A stretch of DNA of 64,000 nt from DASQZK01 sp963809925 (lineage in GTDB: Bacteria; Bacteroidota; Bacteroidia; Bacteroidales; GCA-2748055). The translations under genes were made by a program, and so were the position numbers. Positions 26,473 to 35,721 of the stretch are shown piece by piece. Location: the NCBI GenBank assembly GCA_963809925.1, contig CAWELH010000010.1, forward strand, positions 496,001-560,000, read 5' to 3'. The notes beneath the pieces were generated by a model that worked only from the letters and a program-made list of their open reading frames with translations, was not told the origin of the DNA and ran no database searches. Within the stretch, counting starts at the first letter, position 1; every line of letters starts with the position of its first letter.

Positions 26473-27465
26473 TTATGGAATACTTCGTATAACCGTTAAC
26501 CTGATGAGTGATTCGAATGCCAAAAGTACAACTCCGGCGAGCAGGAAGGGGAAATATTCTTCCTGTCGTTTCGAATAATTCTGTGTATCGAGAATGGTCT
26601 TTTCCATTTTGTCTATTTCGGTATAGATATCCTCCAGCTTTTGTTTATCGGTAGCCCTGAAATATTTGGCTCCGGTCATTTCAGCGACTTTTTGCAGGAC
26701 ATCCTCATCGATTTCCACCTTCATTTGCTGAATCTGTTGACCAAATATGGTATTAACCGGAATTGGCGCAGTACCTTCTGTTCCGACACCGATGGTATAA
26801 ACCCTGATACCATACTCGACGGCAATTTCCGCAGCCGTGACCGGGCCAACAGAACCTGCATTGTTCACACCGTCAGTAAGAAGAATGATAACCTTGCTTT
26901 TTGCCTGACTATCTTTCAGCCGGTTCACGCTGGTGGCCAGTCCTAGCCCAATTGCGGTCCCATCCTGAAGCATACCGAAATTCAGATTGTCGATCTGTCT
27001 AACAACTTCAGCGCGGTCGGAAGTCAGTGGGCAAAGTGTAAAGCTTTCAGCAGAGAAAGCTACGATAGCAAAGCGGTCATTGGGCCGCCCGTTCACAAAT
27101 TCAGCGGCAACGTCTTTTGCTGCCTCAAGCCGGTTGGGATTGAAATCCATGGCACGCATACTTCCCGATACATCGAGGCACATGGTGATATCAATACCCT
27201 CGGTCCTTGTCTCGCTCCAGCTTTCGGTACTTTGCGGACGGGCGAAAGCCACAATCAGTGAGGCGATGGCTATCATCTGCAAGCCAAACAGAATATGTTT
27301 CAGTACGAGCCTGAATGGTACAACCGGAGTGCTGAAAAAAGACAAAGCTGAAATCCTCACCCCGGGAGTTCTTTCCGACTGTCTGAGAATATAAAAGATG
27401 ATCAGCAAGGGCAAAATTGCCAGCAAGTACAACAGCCTGGGGCTTTCAAACACAAAATTCCACAT
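26473..27465 (-). CDS. batA: BatA: von Willebrand factor A membrane protein
   Basis: This 330-residue paralogue of BatB has N-terminal hydrophobic segments (about 8-27 and 55-77), a VWA domain with MIDAS motif DVSGSMRAMDF and LLTDGVNNAGS, and a C-terminal span (about 303-325). The operon order batA-batB-batC-batD-batE is the standard one in Bacteroidetes. It lies 12 bases downstream of the preceding membrane protein gene. Confidence 0.93.
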   Translation of the reverse strand: MWNFVFESPRLLYLLAILPLLIIFYILRQSERTPGVRISALSFFSTPVVPFRLVLKHILFGLQMIAIASLIVAFARPQSTESWSETRTEGIDITMCLDVSGSMRAMDFNPNRLEAAKDVAAEFVNGRPNDRFAIVAFSAESFTLCPLTSDRAEVVRQIDNLNFGMLQDGTAIGLGLATSVNRLKDSQAKSKVIILLTDGVNNAGSVGPVTAAEIAVEYGIRVYTIGVGTEGTAPIPVNTIFGQQIQQMKVEIDEDVLQKVAEMTGAKYFRATDKQKLEDIYTEIDKMEKTILDTQNYSKRQEEYFPFLLAGVVLLAFESLIRLTVIRSIP

Positions 27466-27477
27466 AACAATTATCCT

Positions 27478-28431
27478 TTAGTTCTCTTCGTTTTTTTTGG
27501 CGACTGTTTCTGCAGGTCGTGTCTTTTCAACGAAAAGATATGCGTTTGTCAGATTCGTTTCGTTTTCAGAGGGCGACGGATCCTCTTTGGCAAATTTCAC
27601 AAGATCTGAAAGGTTCAGCAAACTTTCAAGCATCTCGAGCAGAAGGCTGTCATCATATGCAAAACGCCTGAATTTCTGGAGAGTTTCATCGGTTGTTGAC
27701 TCCATGGAATCGATACCAAACTGGTCCTCCACATATTTCCGTATGGTATCTGAGAGTATGATATAGTACTCCTTCACCCTGCCCTTCTGCCAAATTTTTT
27801 CCTTTTTCAAATAATCAAGTGTTTGCAAGGCAATAACATGTGGCGGGACAACCAATTCTTTTTTCAGTCGCACAGGCTCTTTGCCTCTCAGCCGTCTTAC
27901 CAGGAGGATGACAAAAATGGCAACAAGCAGTAAACCAAGTCCGGAAATCCCGTAGGGTAGCATTTCCCTGAAGGAAACCGGCGTATTTATGAGGGCTTTT
28001 ACATCACGGATATCAGCTGTTGTATCAACAGGTGGCGAATACACCGTAATTTCGAGGCTGTCGGTTGGAAACATCTGTTCTCCGGCGGAATTTCTTACGA
28101 CAAAAGAATAGGAAGGGATGGAATGTGTGCCTGAGTCGAAAGAGGTGATCAGGTAGTGGTAGGTGATTGCCAGATTATCACCAGTACGTGCACTGTCGAT
28201 GGTTCTGTCGAGAATCTCAAATCCTTCACCTATTTCCTCACCGGGCCCGTCAAGGATAATACCCGATCCACCGGGTGCATTTATACCCAGACTGAAATCC
28301 ATCTGAGAACCGATGAGCAGTGAATCGGAACCGGTCGAAGCATTTACTTTGATCTCCTGAGAGTGTAGGTCTGACAATCCTATGAACAGGGTGCCAATAA
28401 GAAAGAAAATCTGTTTCATCGTGTCTTTCAT
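27478..28431 (-). CDS. Bat-operon membrane protein with Ig-like domain, function unknown
   Basis: This 317-residue protein has a signal peptide (about 1-24, ending LHSQ), a periplasmic beta domain resembling one BatD repeat (about 25-135), one membrane span (about 160-182, with GLGLLLVAIFVILLV) and a helical cytoplasmic part (about 190-300, with TLDYLKKEKIWQKGRVKEYY and a following IRKYVEDQFGI). The cytoplasmic part resembles the tail of BatD. Members of this kind sit at the same place in many Bacteroidetes bat operons. It overlaps the DUF58 gene by 4 bases. No activity is known. Confidence 0.75.
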   Translation of the reverse strand: MKDTMKQIFFLIGTLFIGLSDLHSQEIKVNASTGSDSLLIGSQMDFSLGINAPGGSGIILDGPGEEIGEGFEILDRTIDSARTGDNLAITYHYLITSFDSGTHSIPSYSFVVRNSAGEQMFPTDSLEITVYSPPVDTTADIRDVKALINTPVSFREMLPYGISGLGLLLVAIFVILLVRRLRGKEPVRLKKELVVPPHVIALQTLDYLKKEKIWQKGRVKEYYIILSDTIRKYVEDQFGIDSMESTTDETLQKFRRFAYDDSLLLEMLESLLNLSDLVKFAKEDPSPSENETNLTNAYLFVEKTRPAETVAKKNEEN

Positions 28432-29303
28432 CCCCGTTTTTTAAACAACTTAATTAAAGGTTTGACATAGTCTTCAGATGTATCAATGGAAGCCATATCC
28501 ACACCACATCGCGCAAAAACAGCATTTATCCCTGCAGTATGCTCCAGCCAGAAACGACGGTAATTTTTCCTGACGGCCGAGGCGTCGGTATCAATCCACC
28601 GTTCCATTCCCGTCTCAGCGTCGGAAAATTTCACGAGGCCAACAGCTGGCATCTCGGTTTCGCGCCGATCGTAAATTTGCAGGGCGACAACATCATGTTT
28701 TCGTGCGGCAATTTTTAATGAATCTTCAAACGGCGGACATATGAAGTCGGACAGGACGAAAGTCGTACATCGTTTTTTTATGGCATTGGTAAGGAAGCGC
28801 AGAGGTTCCACCATGTCAGTTTCTTCACTTTCCGGTGAAAATTCTATCAATTCCCTAATAATATGAAGGATATGTTTGCGACCCTTTTTTGGAGGGATGA
28901 ATTTCTCCACCTTGTTACTGAAAAAGATCACGCCGATTTTATCATTATTAAAAATTGCGGAGAAAGAAAGTACAGCGGAGACTTCAGTGATAACATTTTT
29001 TTTCAGTGCATTCTGGCTTCCGAAGTTCCTGGATCCACTGACGTCAACCATCAGCATAACGGTTAGTTCGCGTTCTTCCTCAAAGATTTTGATGTATGGA
29101 TGGTTGAATCTGGCCGTCACATTCCAATCGATGTTCCTTGTATCATCGCCATACTGGTATTCACGCACTTCAGAGAAGGTAACCCCTCTCCCTTTGAATG
29201 CACTGTGGTACTCTCCGGCAAAGACTTGCCTGGTGAGCCCTCTTGTCTTGATTTCAATTTTTCTGACCTTTCGGATCAGGTCCGTCGTTTCAGCTTCAGC
29301 CAT
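28428..29303 (-). CDS. DUF58 domain protein of the MoxR-Bat operon
   Basis: This 291-residue soluble protein has the DUF58 signature GEYHSAFKGRGVTFSEVREY, split here as the GRG and YQYGDDTRNIDWNVTAR region (about 30-75). A VWA-like fold follows (MLMVDVSGSRNFG and FVLSDFICPP). DUF58 proteins occur with MoxR ATPases and may help assemble or load the complex. No membrane segment is visible. It is translationally coupled to the next gene by an ATGA overlap. Confidence 0.92.
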   Translation of the reverse strand: MAEAETTDLIRKVRKIEIKTRGLTRQVFAGEYHSAFKGRGVTFSEVREYQYGDDTRNIDWNVTARFNHPYIKIFEEERELTVMLMVDVSGSRNFGSQNALKKNVITEVSAVLSFSAIFNNDKIGVIFFSNKVEKFIPPKKGRKHILHIIRELIEFSPESEETDMVEPLRFLTNAIKKRCTTFVLSDFICPPFEDSLKIAARKHDVVALQIYDRRETEMPAVGLVKFSDAETGMERWIDTDASAVRKNYRRFWLEHTAGINAVFARCGVDMASIDTSEDYVKPLIKLFKKRG

Positions 29304-29325
29304 TTTAAAATACCTGGTTTATCTT

Positions 29326-29730
29326 CTACTTTTTTTTTACAATCAGAACGAAATACCACTCTTTTTCTTCAAGTGTCACTTCGAAATTGTTTTTCCCCTC
29401 GCTGTATTCCCACTTATTTCTACCTTTCTTTTTGTATGCTTTGTTGTTGTCTGCAATGACAAAATCGTATTCGGAATAGTCACAGACCAGCCGGGTATGG
29501 GTCGAGATATCATCGTCGGAGAAAAAAACGATGAGTGTCTTTGTACCGGCAGAATTCACAAATTTCAGGTAATTGAATACCTGGCTGGTCGTCATATTAT
29601 CCTGGGCATATCCTGATTTCCGGACAAGGGACCTGACCGAATTTTTGTCGAGTCCGATAAAGCTCTGAGCCTGAATCTCCGAAATAAAGAACATCATTAA
29701 AATAACAGCGTAGAGGATCACTTTTTTCAT
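29326..29730 (-). CDS. Small secreted protein inserted in the moxR-bat operon, unknown
   Basis: This 134-residue exported protein has a clear signal peptide (residues 1-22, MKKVILYAVILMMFF then SEIQAQ). The mature part is about 110 residues with mixed beta content and ends in KEWYFVLIVKKK. It is not recognised as a known family. The longer frame to 29904 runs into moxR and is rejected; the ATG at 29730 lies 10 bases after the moxR stop. Its place between moxR and the DUF58 gene suggests cotranscription, and a periplasmic accessory role is only a guess. Confidence 0.72.
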   Translation of the reverse strand: MKKVILYAVILMMFFISEIQAQSFIGLDKNSVRSLVRKSGYAQDNMTTSQVFNYLKFVNSAGTKTLIVFFSDDDISTHTRLVCDYSEYDFVIADNNKAYKKKGRNKWEYSEGKNNFEVTLEEKEWYFVLIVKKK

Positions 29731-29740
29731 AGACGGTATT

Positions 29741-30736
29741 TTATGGCACTTCAACCTTGTTGAGTATCTGTGTGATGATATCGACAGAATTGATATTTTC
29801 AGCCTCTGCTTCATAGGTAAGCCCGATCCTGTGTCTGAGCACATCATGGCATACAGCCCGGATATCTTCAGGCACCACATAACCTCTTCGTTTAATAAAG
29901 GCATATGCTTTCGCAGCTTTTGCCAGATTTATCGTTGCTCTGGGAGAGGCCCCATACTGGATCATATTCGAAAATTGTGCCAGATTATAATCTCCGGGTG
30001 TTCTTGTGGCAAAAACAATATCCAGGATATAGTTTTCAATCTTTTCGTCCATATAGACTTCTTTCACAACATCACGAGCCTTCAGAATATCTGCCGGTGT
30101 TAAAATCTTTACGGGAACGGGAAAACTTTTACCAAGATTCTCGCGCATGACATTTCTTTCTTCCTCCATCGTCGGATATGTTATCACGACTTTGAGCATA
30201 AAACGGTCAACCTGGGCTTCCGGCAAAGGATATGTACCTTCCTGTTCGATAGGATTTTGAGTAGCCATGACAAGAAAGGGTTTTTCCAGCGGGAAAGTGG
30301 TCTGTCCGATGGTAACCTGTTTTTCCTGCATCGCCTCCAGGAGCGCACTCTGCACCTTTGCAGGTGAACGGTTTATTTCATCGGCAAGGATAAAATTGGC
30401 AAATACAGGACCCTTTTTTACAACGAATTCTTCCTTCTTCTGGCTATATATCATCGTCCCGACCAGGTCGGCAGGCAACAGGTCAGGAGTAAACTGGATC
30501 CTGCTGAACTTTGCATCGATGGTGTCAGCAAGTGTTTTTATGGACAGTGTTTTAGCAAGTCCGGGGACACCCTCCAGTAGAATGTGGCCGTCGGAGAGCA
30601 AGCCGATCAGCAGGCGTTCAAGCAGACGCTTTTGGCCCACGATCACTTTCTGCATCTCGATGTTGATCAGGTCAACAAATTCACTCTCCTTTTTGATCCT
30701 TTCGTTGAGTTCTTTAATATTCACCGTTTCGCTCAT
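29741..30736 (-). CDS. MoxR-family AAA+ ATPase
   Basis: This 331-residue AAA+ ATPase shows Walker A (LEGVPGLAKT), Walker B (NFILADEINRSPAKVQSALLE split at the acidic residues), ATQNPIEQEGTYPLPEAQ and the sensor region GASPRATINLAKAAKAYA. MoxR proteins act as chaperone-like partners for VWA-domain proteins, here BatA and BatB. It is the first gene of the operon that runs to batE. A 311-base gap separates it from the divergent truA. Confidence 0.95.
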   Translation of the reverse strand: MSETVNIKELNERIKKESEFVDLINIEMQKVIVGQKRLLERLLIGLLSDGHILLEGVPGLAKTLSIKTLADTIDAKFSRIQFTPDLLPADLVGTMIYSQKKEEFVVKKGPVFANFILADEINRSPAKVQSALLEAMQEKQVTIGQTTFPLEKPFLVMATQNPIEQEGTYPLPEAQVDRFMLKVVITYPTMEEERNVMRENLGKSFPVPVKILTPADILKARDVVKEVYMDEKIENYILDIVFATRTPGDYNLAQFSNMIQYGASPRATINLAKAAKAYAFIKRRGYVVPEDIRAVCHDVLRHRIGLTYEAEAENINSVDIITQILNKVEVP

Positions 30737-31047
30737 GGTTTTTTCATTTTAGCATTCAGAAGTACTGAAATTGGTATGTTGGAAATTTCGTTTTCGACGT
30801 CAAAATTGATGCTAAAACGCTGAATATGCAAGGGAATTTTGCATTTTGATGTTAAAAAATGTTAAACCATCACTTTCGTTTTCAGGAGGGTAAGATACAA
30901 TTTTTCTGGTCAGTATATCGTCACCGACCTCTTCTTTAGAGCCAGAGTCAAAGGTATTCATCGACGCCGTTCCTGATGCTTTCAAATCGTTAATCCGGCA
31001 TTTATCGATGCAGTTTTTATATCTTTGGGATGATTATCATTACATGA
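30737..31047. other. Divergent promoter region between moxR and truA
   Basis: This gene-free gap of 311 bases contains a TATCTTTG box at 31020-31027 (plus strand) that fits TAnnTTTG and lies 20 bases before truA. A near-palindromic AT-rich stretch with ATTTTGCATTTTGATG is at about 30836-30852. No RNA gene was recognised. Confidence 0.4.
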
Positions 31048-31827
31048 ATGCGCTACTTCATTGAACTCTCATACCGGGGAACAAATTATCATGGCTGGCA
31101 GATCCAGCCGAATGCTTCAACCGTGCAATCAATGCTGGAGAATGCATTGGCGGTGATCCTGAGATCCAAGGTTTCTCTTACAGGGGCAGGCCGTACTGAT
31201 AAAGGTGTTCATGCCAGTTATTACACCGCCCATTTCGATACCGGGAAACGACTGACTGAAACACTGGTTCACCGGCTGAACGGTTACCTGCCTTTTGATA
31301 TACACATTCTTCGAATTCTCCAGGTTCCGGACTATGCTCATGCCCGCTTCGATGCCCTATCAAGAACATACCGCTATATCATCACCACAAAGAAGCATCC
31401 CTTTCTCAGGGAATTGTGCACCTTTATTCCCCATCAGCCTGACCTCAATCTTATGAATGAAGCATCAGCTTTTCTTTTAACATGCAGCGATTTTACCAGT
31501 TTCAGCAAGCTACACAGTAACAACCTGACGAACCTTTGCAGGATAGATGCCTTAACCTGGATTATGCATGGCGATTTTATCTTATTTACCATTACAGCTG
31601 ACCGGTTCCTTAGAAACATGGTTCGCTCACTGACCGGTACATTGCTTAACGTTGGACGGGGTAAGATATCGATGGAGGAATTCAGGGATATTACACTAAG
31701 CATGGATCGTTCCCGTGCTGGAACATCCGCGCCTGCCGAAGGGCTTTATCTTACGGATATCAGCTACCCGGAAATGTATGGCCTCTTCAATCCCGGAAAG
31801 GACGAATTGCTTCCTTTTGCATGGTAA
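31048..31827 (+). CDS. truA: tRNA pseudouridine synthase A
   Basis: TruA converts uridines 38-40 of the tRNA anticodon arm to pseudouridine. The 259-residue product has the family start RYFIELSYRGTNYHGWQ and the catalytic Asp51 in GAGRTDKGVHA. RFDALSRTYRYII and RFLRNMVRSLTGTLLNVG are also seen. It is convergent with aroE, 3 bases apart. A -7 box lies at 31020. Confidence 0.95.
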   Translation: MRYFIELSYRGTNYHGWQIQPNASTVQSMLENALAVILRSKVSLTGAGRTDKGVHASYYTAHFDTGKRLTETLVHRLNGYLPFDIHILRILQVPDYAHARFDALSRTYRYIITTKKHPFLRELCTFIPHQPDLNLMNEASAFLLTCSDFTSFSKLHSNNLTNLCRIDALTWIMHGDFILFTITADRFLRNMVRSLTGTLLNVGRGKISMEEFRDITLSMDRSRAGTSAPAEGLYLTDISYPEMYGLFNPGKDELLPFAW

Positions 31828-31830
31828 TCG

Positions 31831-32577
31831 TTAGCTGCGCCAGATCTCCCAGGATTTTTCTGCCTGAAGCACGAGCATATCATAGCCATTTTTTGTAACG
31901 GCTCCTCTTGCCTTACCTTTGGCGAGAAATACAGTCTCCGAAGGATTGTATACAAGGTCATACAGGATATGCCCGGCTGTGACTGCTTCATAAGGAATGG
32001 GAGGAAATGCCTCTATCGCCGGAAAGGTTCCTAGTGGAGTGGTATTGACAATGAGCTTGTGGTCGGAAACGATTGCCCCGGTCAGCGACGCATAGTTGAT
32101 CGTCTCAACCGACGATTTGGAACGGCTCACCATTAGCACCGGAATACCAAATTGCTGCAATACATACCTTACGGCTTTAGATGCACCACCGGTACCTAGC
32201 ACGAGGGCCTTTGTGATGGAAGGATTCAGCAATGGATGGAGGGATTCGCCAAAACCGAATACGTCAGTATTGTAACCTTTAAGGTATATGTCGCGATGTA
32301 CTTTTGTAAATGAGATGGTATTTACGGCACCGATCTCCTTCGCGACCGGATCGAGCTCATTGAGGTATTGAACTACCTGTTCTTTATGAGGAATGGTTAC
32401 GTTCAGGCCGCAAAGTCCCGTTGTTTGTCCTAAAAGCTGGAGAATACCTGATATATTTTGCAGAGGGAAGTTGCGGTATTCAGAATCGGGGATCTTTTCC
32501 TTTTCAAACTTTTCATTGAAATAAGTTTTTGAGAAGGAATGTTCCAGTGGGTAACCGATCAGGCCGTATACTTTCAT
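31831..32577 (-). CDS. aroE: Shikimate dehydrogenase
   Basis: AroE reduces 3-dehydroshikimate with NADPH in aromatic amino acid synthesis. The 248 residues are slightly shorter than the E. coli enzyme. Motifs seen are YGLIGYPLEHSFSK (substrate-binding Ser), NVTIPHKEQV with the catalytic Lys, GAVNTI, and the nucleotide loop VLGTGGASKAVRY followed by VSRSKSS. The start overlaps the DUF368 gene stop by 4 bases. It is the last gene of a four-gene operon (TPR, ComA, DUF368, AroE). Confidence 0.93.
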   Translation of the reverse strand: MKVYGLIGYPLEHSFSKTYFNEKFEKEKIPDSEYRNFPLQNISGILQLLGQTTGLCGLNVTIPHKEQVVQYLNELDPVAKEIGAVNTISFTKVHRDIYLKGYNTDVFGFGESLHPLLNPSITKALVLGTGGASKAVRYVLQQFGIPVLMVSRSKSSVETINYASLTGAIVSDHKLIVNTTPLGTFPAIEAFPPIPYEAVTAGHILYDLVYNPSETVFLAKGKARGAVTKNGYDMLVLQAEKSWEIWRS

Positions 32578-33503
32578 GAAGGTTTTTCAGGGGTTTTCAT
32601 TCTGGATAGCCGGGTAAAAAAGAATATCAGTGCAAAGCCTGCGACCATCAGCAGTACTGCCGGAAGTATGCCTGAATGGGCTGAAAACTCAGGAATAATA
32701 TTCTTTTCAATAAGTGGATGTTGAATGCCTTTGCTGTCGGTGAAGGTTTCAAGCGTGACCTTCCACGGCCATATTTTATTGAGTGAACCAATCATAAATC
32801 CAGCAAGAAGTCCTACGGTAGGATACCTGTATTTTTTCAGCAGCCATGAGAGGAAGTTTGAAAAGGCAACCAGTCCGATCACCGCACCAGCCAAAAAGAT
32901 AAGCAGTATACTGATATTCAGATCACTCACGGCAGCCAGAATATACTGGTATTTCCCCAGAAGAAGCAGAATGAAGCTTCCTGAAATACCGGGTAGGATC
33001 ATGGCACATATTGCCAGCCCACCGGAAAGAAAGACAAACCATGTAGCTGTTGTAGTCGAGGCAGGGGTAACACTTGTAATCCACCATGCAATGAGGGTGC
33101 CCGCTAGGGTAGACAGAACGACAATCGGAGACCAGGATTTAATGTCACCCAGCACCATAATGGCGGATGCGATAACTAATCCGAAAAAGAAGGACCATAC
33201 AAGAGAAGGATAGGTAAGAAGCAGATATTGTAAGAGGTGTGCCAGGGAAAAAACACTGAGGAGGATGCCAGAGAAAACGGCAAGAAGAAACCAGCCGTTG
33301 ATATGTTTCCAGAAATTGACGAGCTCAAACCGGAACAAGAGTTTTGCTGCTTTCCCGTTGATCGATCTGATGGCATCGATTAGTTCCTCGTAAATGCCGG
33401 AGATAAAAGCGATGGTGCCGCCCGATACGCCGGGTACCACATCAGATGCTCCCATACCGATCCCTTTCAGGACGAGAATGAGATAGTCCTTAGGTTTCCT
33501 CAT
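32574..33503 (-). CDS. DUF368 membrane protein, likely polyprenyl-phosphate translocase (PopT type)
   Basis: This 309-residue polytopic membrane protein has about eight to ten hydrophobic segments. The family start KGIGMGASDVVPGVSGGTIA and the internal repeat ICAMILPGISGSFILLLLG identify DUF368. Members of this family have been shown to recycle undecaprenyl phosphate across the inner membrane, serving peptidoglycan and other envelope glycopolymers. That role is taken from family knowledge, not from this sequence. It overlaps its neighbours on both sides by 4 bases, so it is tightly coupled to comA and aroE. Confidence 0.9.
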   Translation of the reverse strand: MRKPKDYLILVLKGIGMGASDVVPGVSGGTIAFISGIYEELIDAIRSINGKAAKLLFRFELVNFWKHINGWFLLAVFSGILLSVFSLAHLLQYLLLTYPSLVWSFFFGLVIASAIMVLGDIKSWSPIVVLSTLAGTLIAWWITSVTPASTTTATWFVFLSGGLAICAMILPGISGSFILLLLGKYQYILAAVSDLNISILLIFLAGAVIGLVAFSNFLSWLLKKYRYPTVGLLAGFMIGSLNKIWPWKVTLETFTDSKGIQHPLIEKNIIPEFSAHSGILPAVLLMVAGFALIFFFTRLSRMKTPEKPS

Positions 33504-34282
33504 AGTTTCCTGTCGTAATACTTTTCGGGTAGGAAGTTAAAAAATGTATCGCCCCGTAATCCCAGACGCAGCGCTTCAAGTGACACCACTTCGGCAGGTG
33601 CAATGTTTCCCAGGTTGACGTTTGCGCCGATCAGGTTTATGAACCAGACCTGCTGGGCTTTGTTTGGGGCTTCCCAAAGGACATTTTCTACAGCAACATG
33701 TTCTATGATGTCATCAATGATCTCAATGTTGGCAGAGCCATCCTGGTTGTAGATACCAATCGTACCGCTTTCACGGGCTTCAGCGATCACCTTCCAGGCT
33801 CCGATACCAAGTTCTGTTTTCATATTCTGAACCCATTCATCAGGAGCCAGCTCAACCCCTTTTACTTTTGACCCAACTTCAGAGAGTACCCTGAAATCCT
33901 TGCTAAGTTCACGAATATATTTCAACTTTTCCTCATGTTCAATTTTCATTGAGCCATCAGACACTTCAACAGTTTCCAGGCCGGAATCGGAGATAAATTT
34001 CCGGAATTCATCGAACATGCCACGGACGATAAATGCTTCGAACAACGTCCCACCAAAATATGGATGCAGGCCCGCTGACCGGTAGAGATTTATTTTCTCA
34101 CTGTTATTTTTTGCAAAGACGGCAGTACCGAACCCAAACTTGACCATATCGGTGAATTCACTGCAACTATCAATAAATCCTTCGGTTTCGATTAAACTCA
34201 GACCTTTATCCATCATCATTGTCAGGCCTGAGTCCCTTTCTTTTTTCGTCCGTTCGGGAATAAAAGGTAGATTGGTATTCAT
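33500..34282 (-). CDS. comA: Phosphosulfolactate synthase (ComA family)
   Basis: ComA adds sulfite to phosphoenolpyruvate to give (R)-phosphosulfolactate, the first step of one coenzyme M route and a possible source of cysteate for sulfonolipids. The 260-residue product has the family pattern LPFIPERTKKERDSGLTMMM (one block), MVKFGFGTA, YFGGTLFEAF, VEVSDGSMKI, VLSEVGSKVKG and NLGNIAPAEVVSLEALRLGLR. Non-methanogenic bacteria use such enzymes for other sulfonates; capnine-type sulfonolipids are known in Bacteroidetes. No other sulfonate gene is nearby. It lies 1 base after the TPR gene and overlaps the DUF368 gene. Confidence 0.9.
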   Translation of the reverse strand: MNTNLPFIPERTKKERDSGLTMMMDKGLSLIETEGFIDSCSEFTDMVKFGFGTAVFAKNNSEKINLYRSAGLHPYFGGTLFEAFIVRGMFDEFRKFISDSGLETVEVSDGSMKIEHEEKLKYIRELSKDFRVLSEVGSKVKGVELAPDEWVQNMKTELGIGAWKVIAEARESGTIGIYNQDGSANIEIIDDIIEHVAVENVLWEAPNKAQQVWFINLIGANVNLGNIAPAEVVSLEALRLGLRGDTFFNFLPEKYYDRKL

Positions 34283-34283
34283 A

Positions 34284-35699
34284 TTATTCTGATTTCTGCT
34301 CTTTGTTAATAATTTTCTTTATCTGATCGTTATCTGCGCCTTCAGGATAGATGCCAAAAAATAATTTAATCGCTCCCTCACCCTGTTCAAGAGCTTTCTC
34401 CAGGAAGCGGAGGCCGGCATCATTGTCATTCAGTTTGAAATATACCGCTGCAAGCATATAGATAATATCCTGCGATGAAAAATTATGCTGGTAAGCTTCC
34501 CTGAGGATTTCCTTCGCTTCTTCATACTGGAGGTCTCTGATGTAGACTGATGCAAGTCGTATCCATGCTTCACGATCTTCCTTATCCAGAACGGTGACCT
34601 GCCTGTAACTTCTCAGCGCTTCCGGAATCTTCTGGTCTTTCTCATAATTTTCAGCCAGTGTAAACCAGTATTCCGAGTTATCCTTGTCGAATTCAATAGC
34701 TTTCAGAAGGTATTTGCCCGCTTCCTTAAACTTTTCAAGGTACATCAATGCAATTCCGGCTCCGTACCAGCCATCGGGCCATGAATTATCGATGGCGATC
34801 ACCTTCTTGTATATACTCAGCGACTTTTCATAGTGCCCGGTTTCCTCGAAGCACTCACCGAGATAACACCAACCCTGGACATTTTCCGGTTCAAGTTCTA
34901 AAAAATCGGTATAGACTTTTATAGCTCTGATGTATTCCTTATTATTAGCAAAGATATTCGCCTTATTAAAGTAAGCCGAGGCGTAAGATGGATTTACAGC
35001 AATAGCATAATCATATGCTTCGATAGCCTTTTCTGTTTTATTGATCTTATAGAACACCACTCCCAGGTTGTACCAAACATTTTCCGAGAACGGGTCAATA
35101 TCTAGATAGCGGTTATAAAATTTAACGCTCAGGTGGTAGTTATGAAGCCGTTCATAATAATAGCCCAGGTCATAGAGAACTGTGATATTTGACGGATCCT
35201 TTTCATAGGCCAGCCTCAGGTATTTTACTGCCAGCCGGTAATGCCTTGCATTCTCAAAAGCAATGGAGATATTTATCAAGGTTTCCGCTTCATCGTCATC
35301 TGATTTTTCAAGTGCAATATCGAACATACGTTCAGCTTCTTTTACCTTCCCGAGCTGTGCCAGAGCGGTTCCCTTGAGAAGAAAGTGCTCGGAATTTTCT
35401 TTTTCATAGTCAGGGAGTTCATTAAGAACGGCAAGTGCCTGAACCGGTTTTCCGGATTCAAGAAAAATATGTGTCAGTTTTACCAAAAGATCATAAGATC
35501 CAGGATGTTGCACCAAAGCAATGCCTACAGCTTCCTGAGCCAGTTTGAAATCCCTGATATCAAGATAATAATCAATGATTTCTTCGTATTCTTCAACATC
35601 AAAAAAGTAGGAAACCTTTCTCTCAATCATCTCCTGATACCGTTTCAGCACTTGTTGAAAATCGTTTCCCTCCTGCATTTTATCAGGTTCTTTATCCAT
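34284..35699 (-). CDS. Tetratricopeptide-repeat protein
   Basis: This 471-residue soluble protein is built almost wholly of about eleven to twelve TPR units from about residue 40 to 455 (for example VWYNLGVVFYKINKTEKAIE and WYGAGIALMYLEKFKEAGKY). No signal peptide or enzyme domain is seen; the N-terminus is acidic and helical. TPR arrays bind proteins, and the partner is unknown. It is the first gene of a tight operon with comA, DUF368 and aroE, and a TAATTTTG box lies 23 bases before its ATG. Confidence 0.85.
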   Translation of the reverse strand: MDKEPDKMQEGNDFQQVLKRYQEMIERKVSYFFDVEEYEEIIDYYLDIRDFKLAQEAVGIALVQHPGSYDLLVKLTHIFLESGKPVQALAVLNELPDYEKENSEHFLLKGTALAQLGKVKEAERMFDIALEKSDDDEAETLINISIAFENARHYRLAVKYLRLAYEKDPSNITVLYDLGYYYERLHNYHLSVKFYNRYLDIDPFSENVWYNLGVVFYKINKTEKAIEAYDYAIAVNPSYASAYFNKANIFANNKEYIRAIKVYTDFLELEPENVQGWCYLGECFEETGHYEKSLSIYKKVIAIDNSWPDGWYGAGIALMYLEKFKEAGKYLLKAIEFDKDNSEYWFTLAENYEKDQKIPEALRSYRQVTVLDKEDREAWIRLASVYIRDLQYEEAKEILREAYQHNFSSQDIIYMLAAVYFKLNDNDAGLRFLEKALEQGEGAIKLFFGIYPEGADNDQIKKIINKEQKSE

Positions 35700-35721
35700 T
35701 TATCATACCAGTGTTTGCCTT

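Noticed and set aside
29731..29904. Longer start for the small secreted protein gene
   Set aside because: It overlaps moxR and hides a clear signal peptide that begins at 29730.
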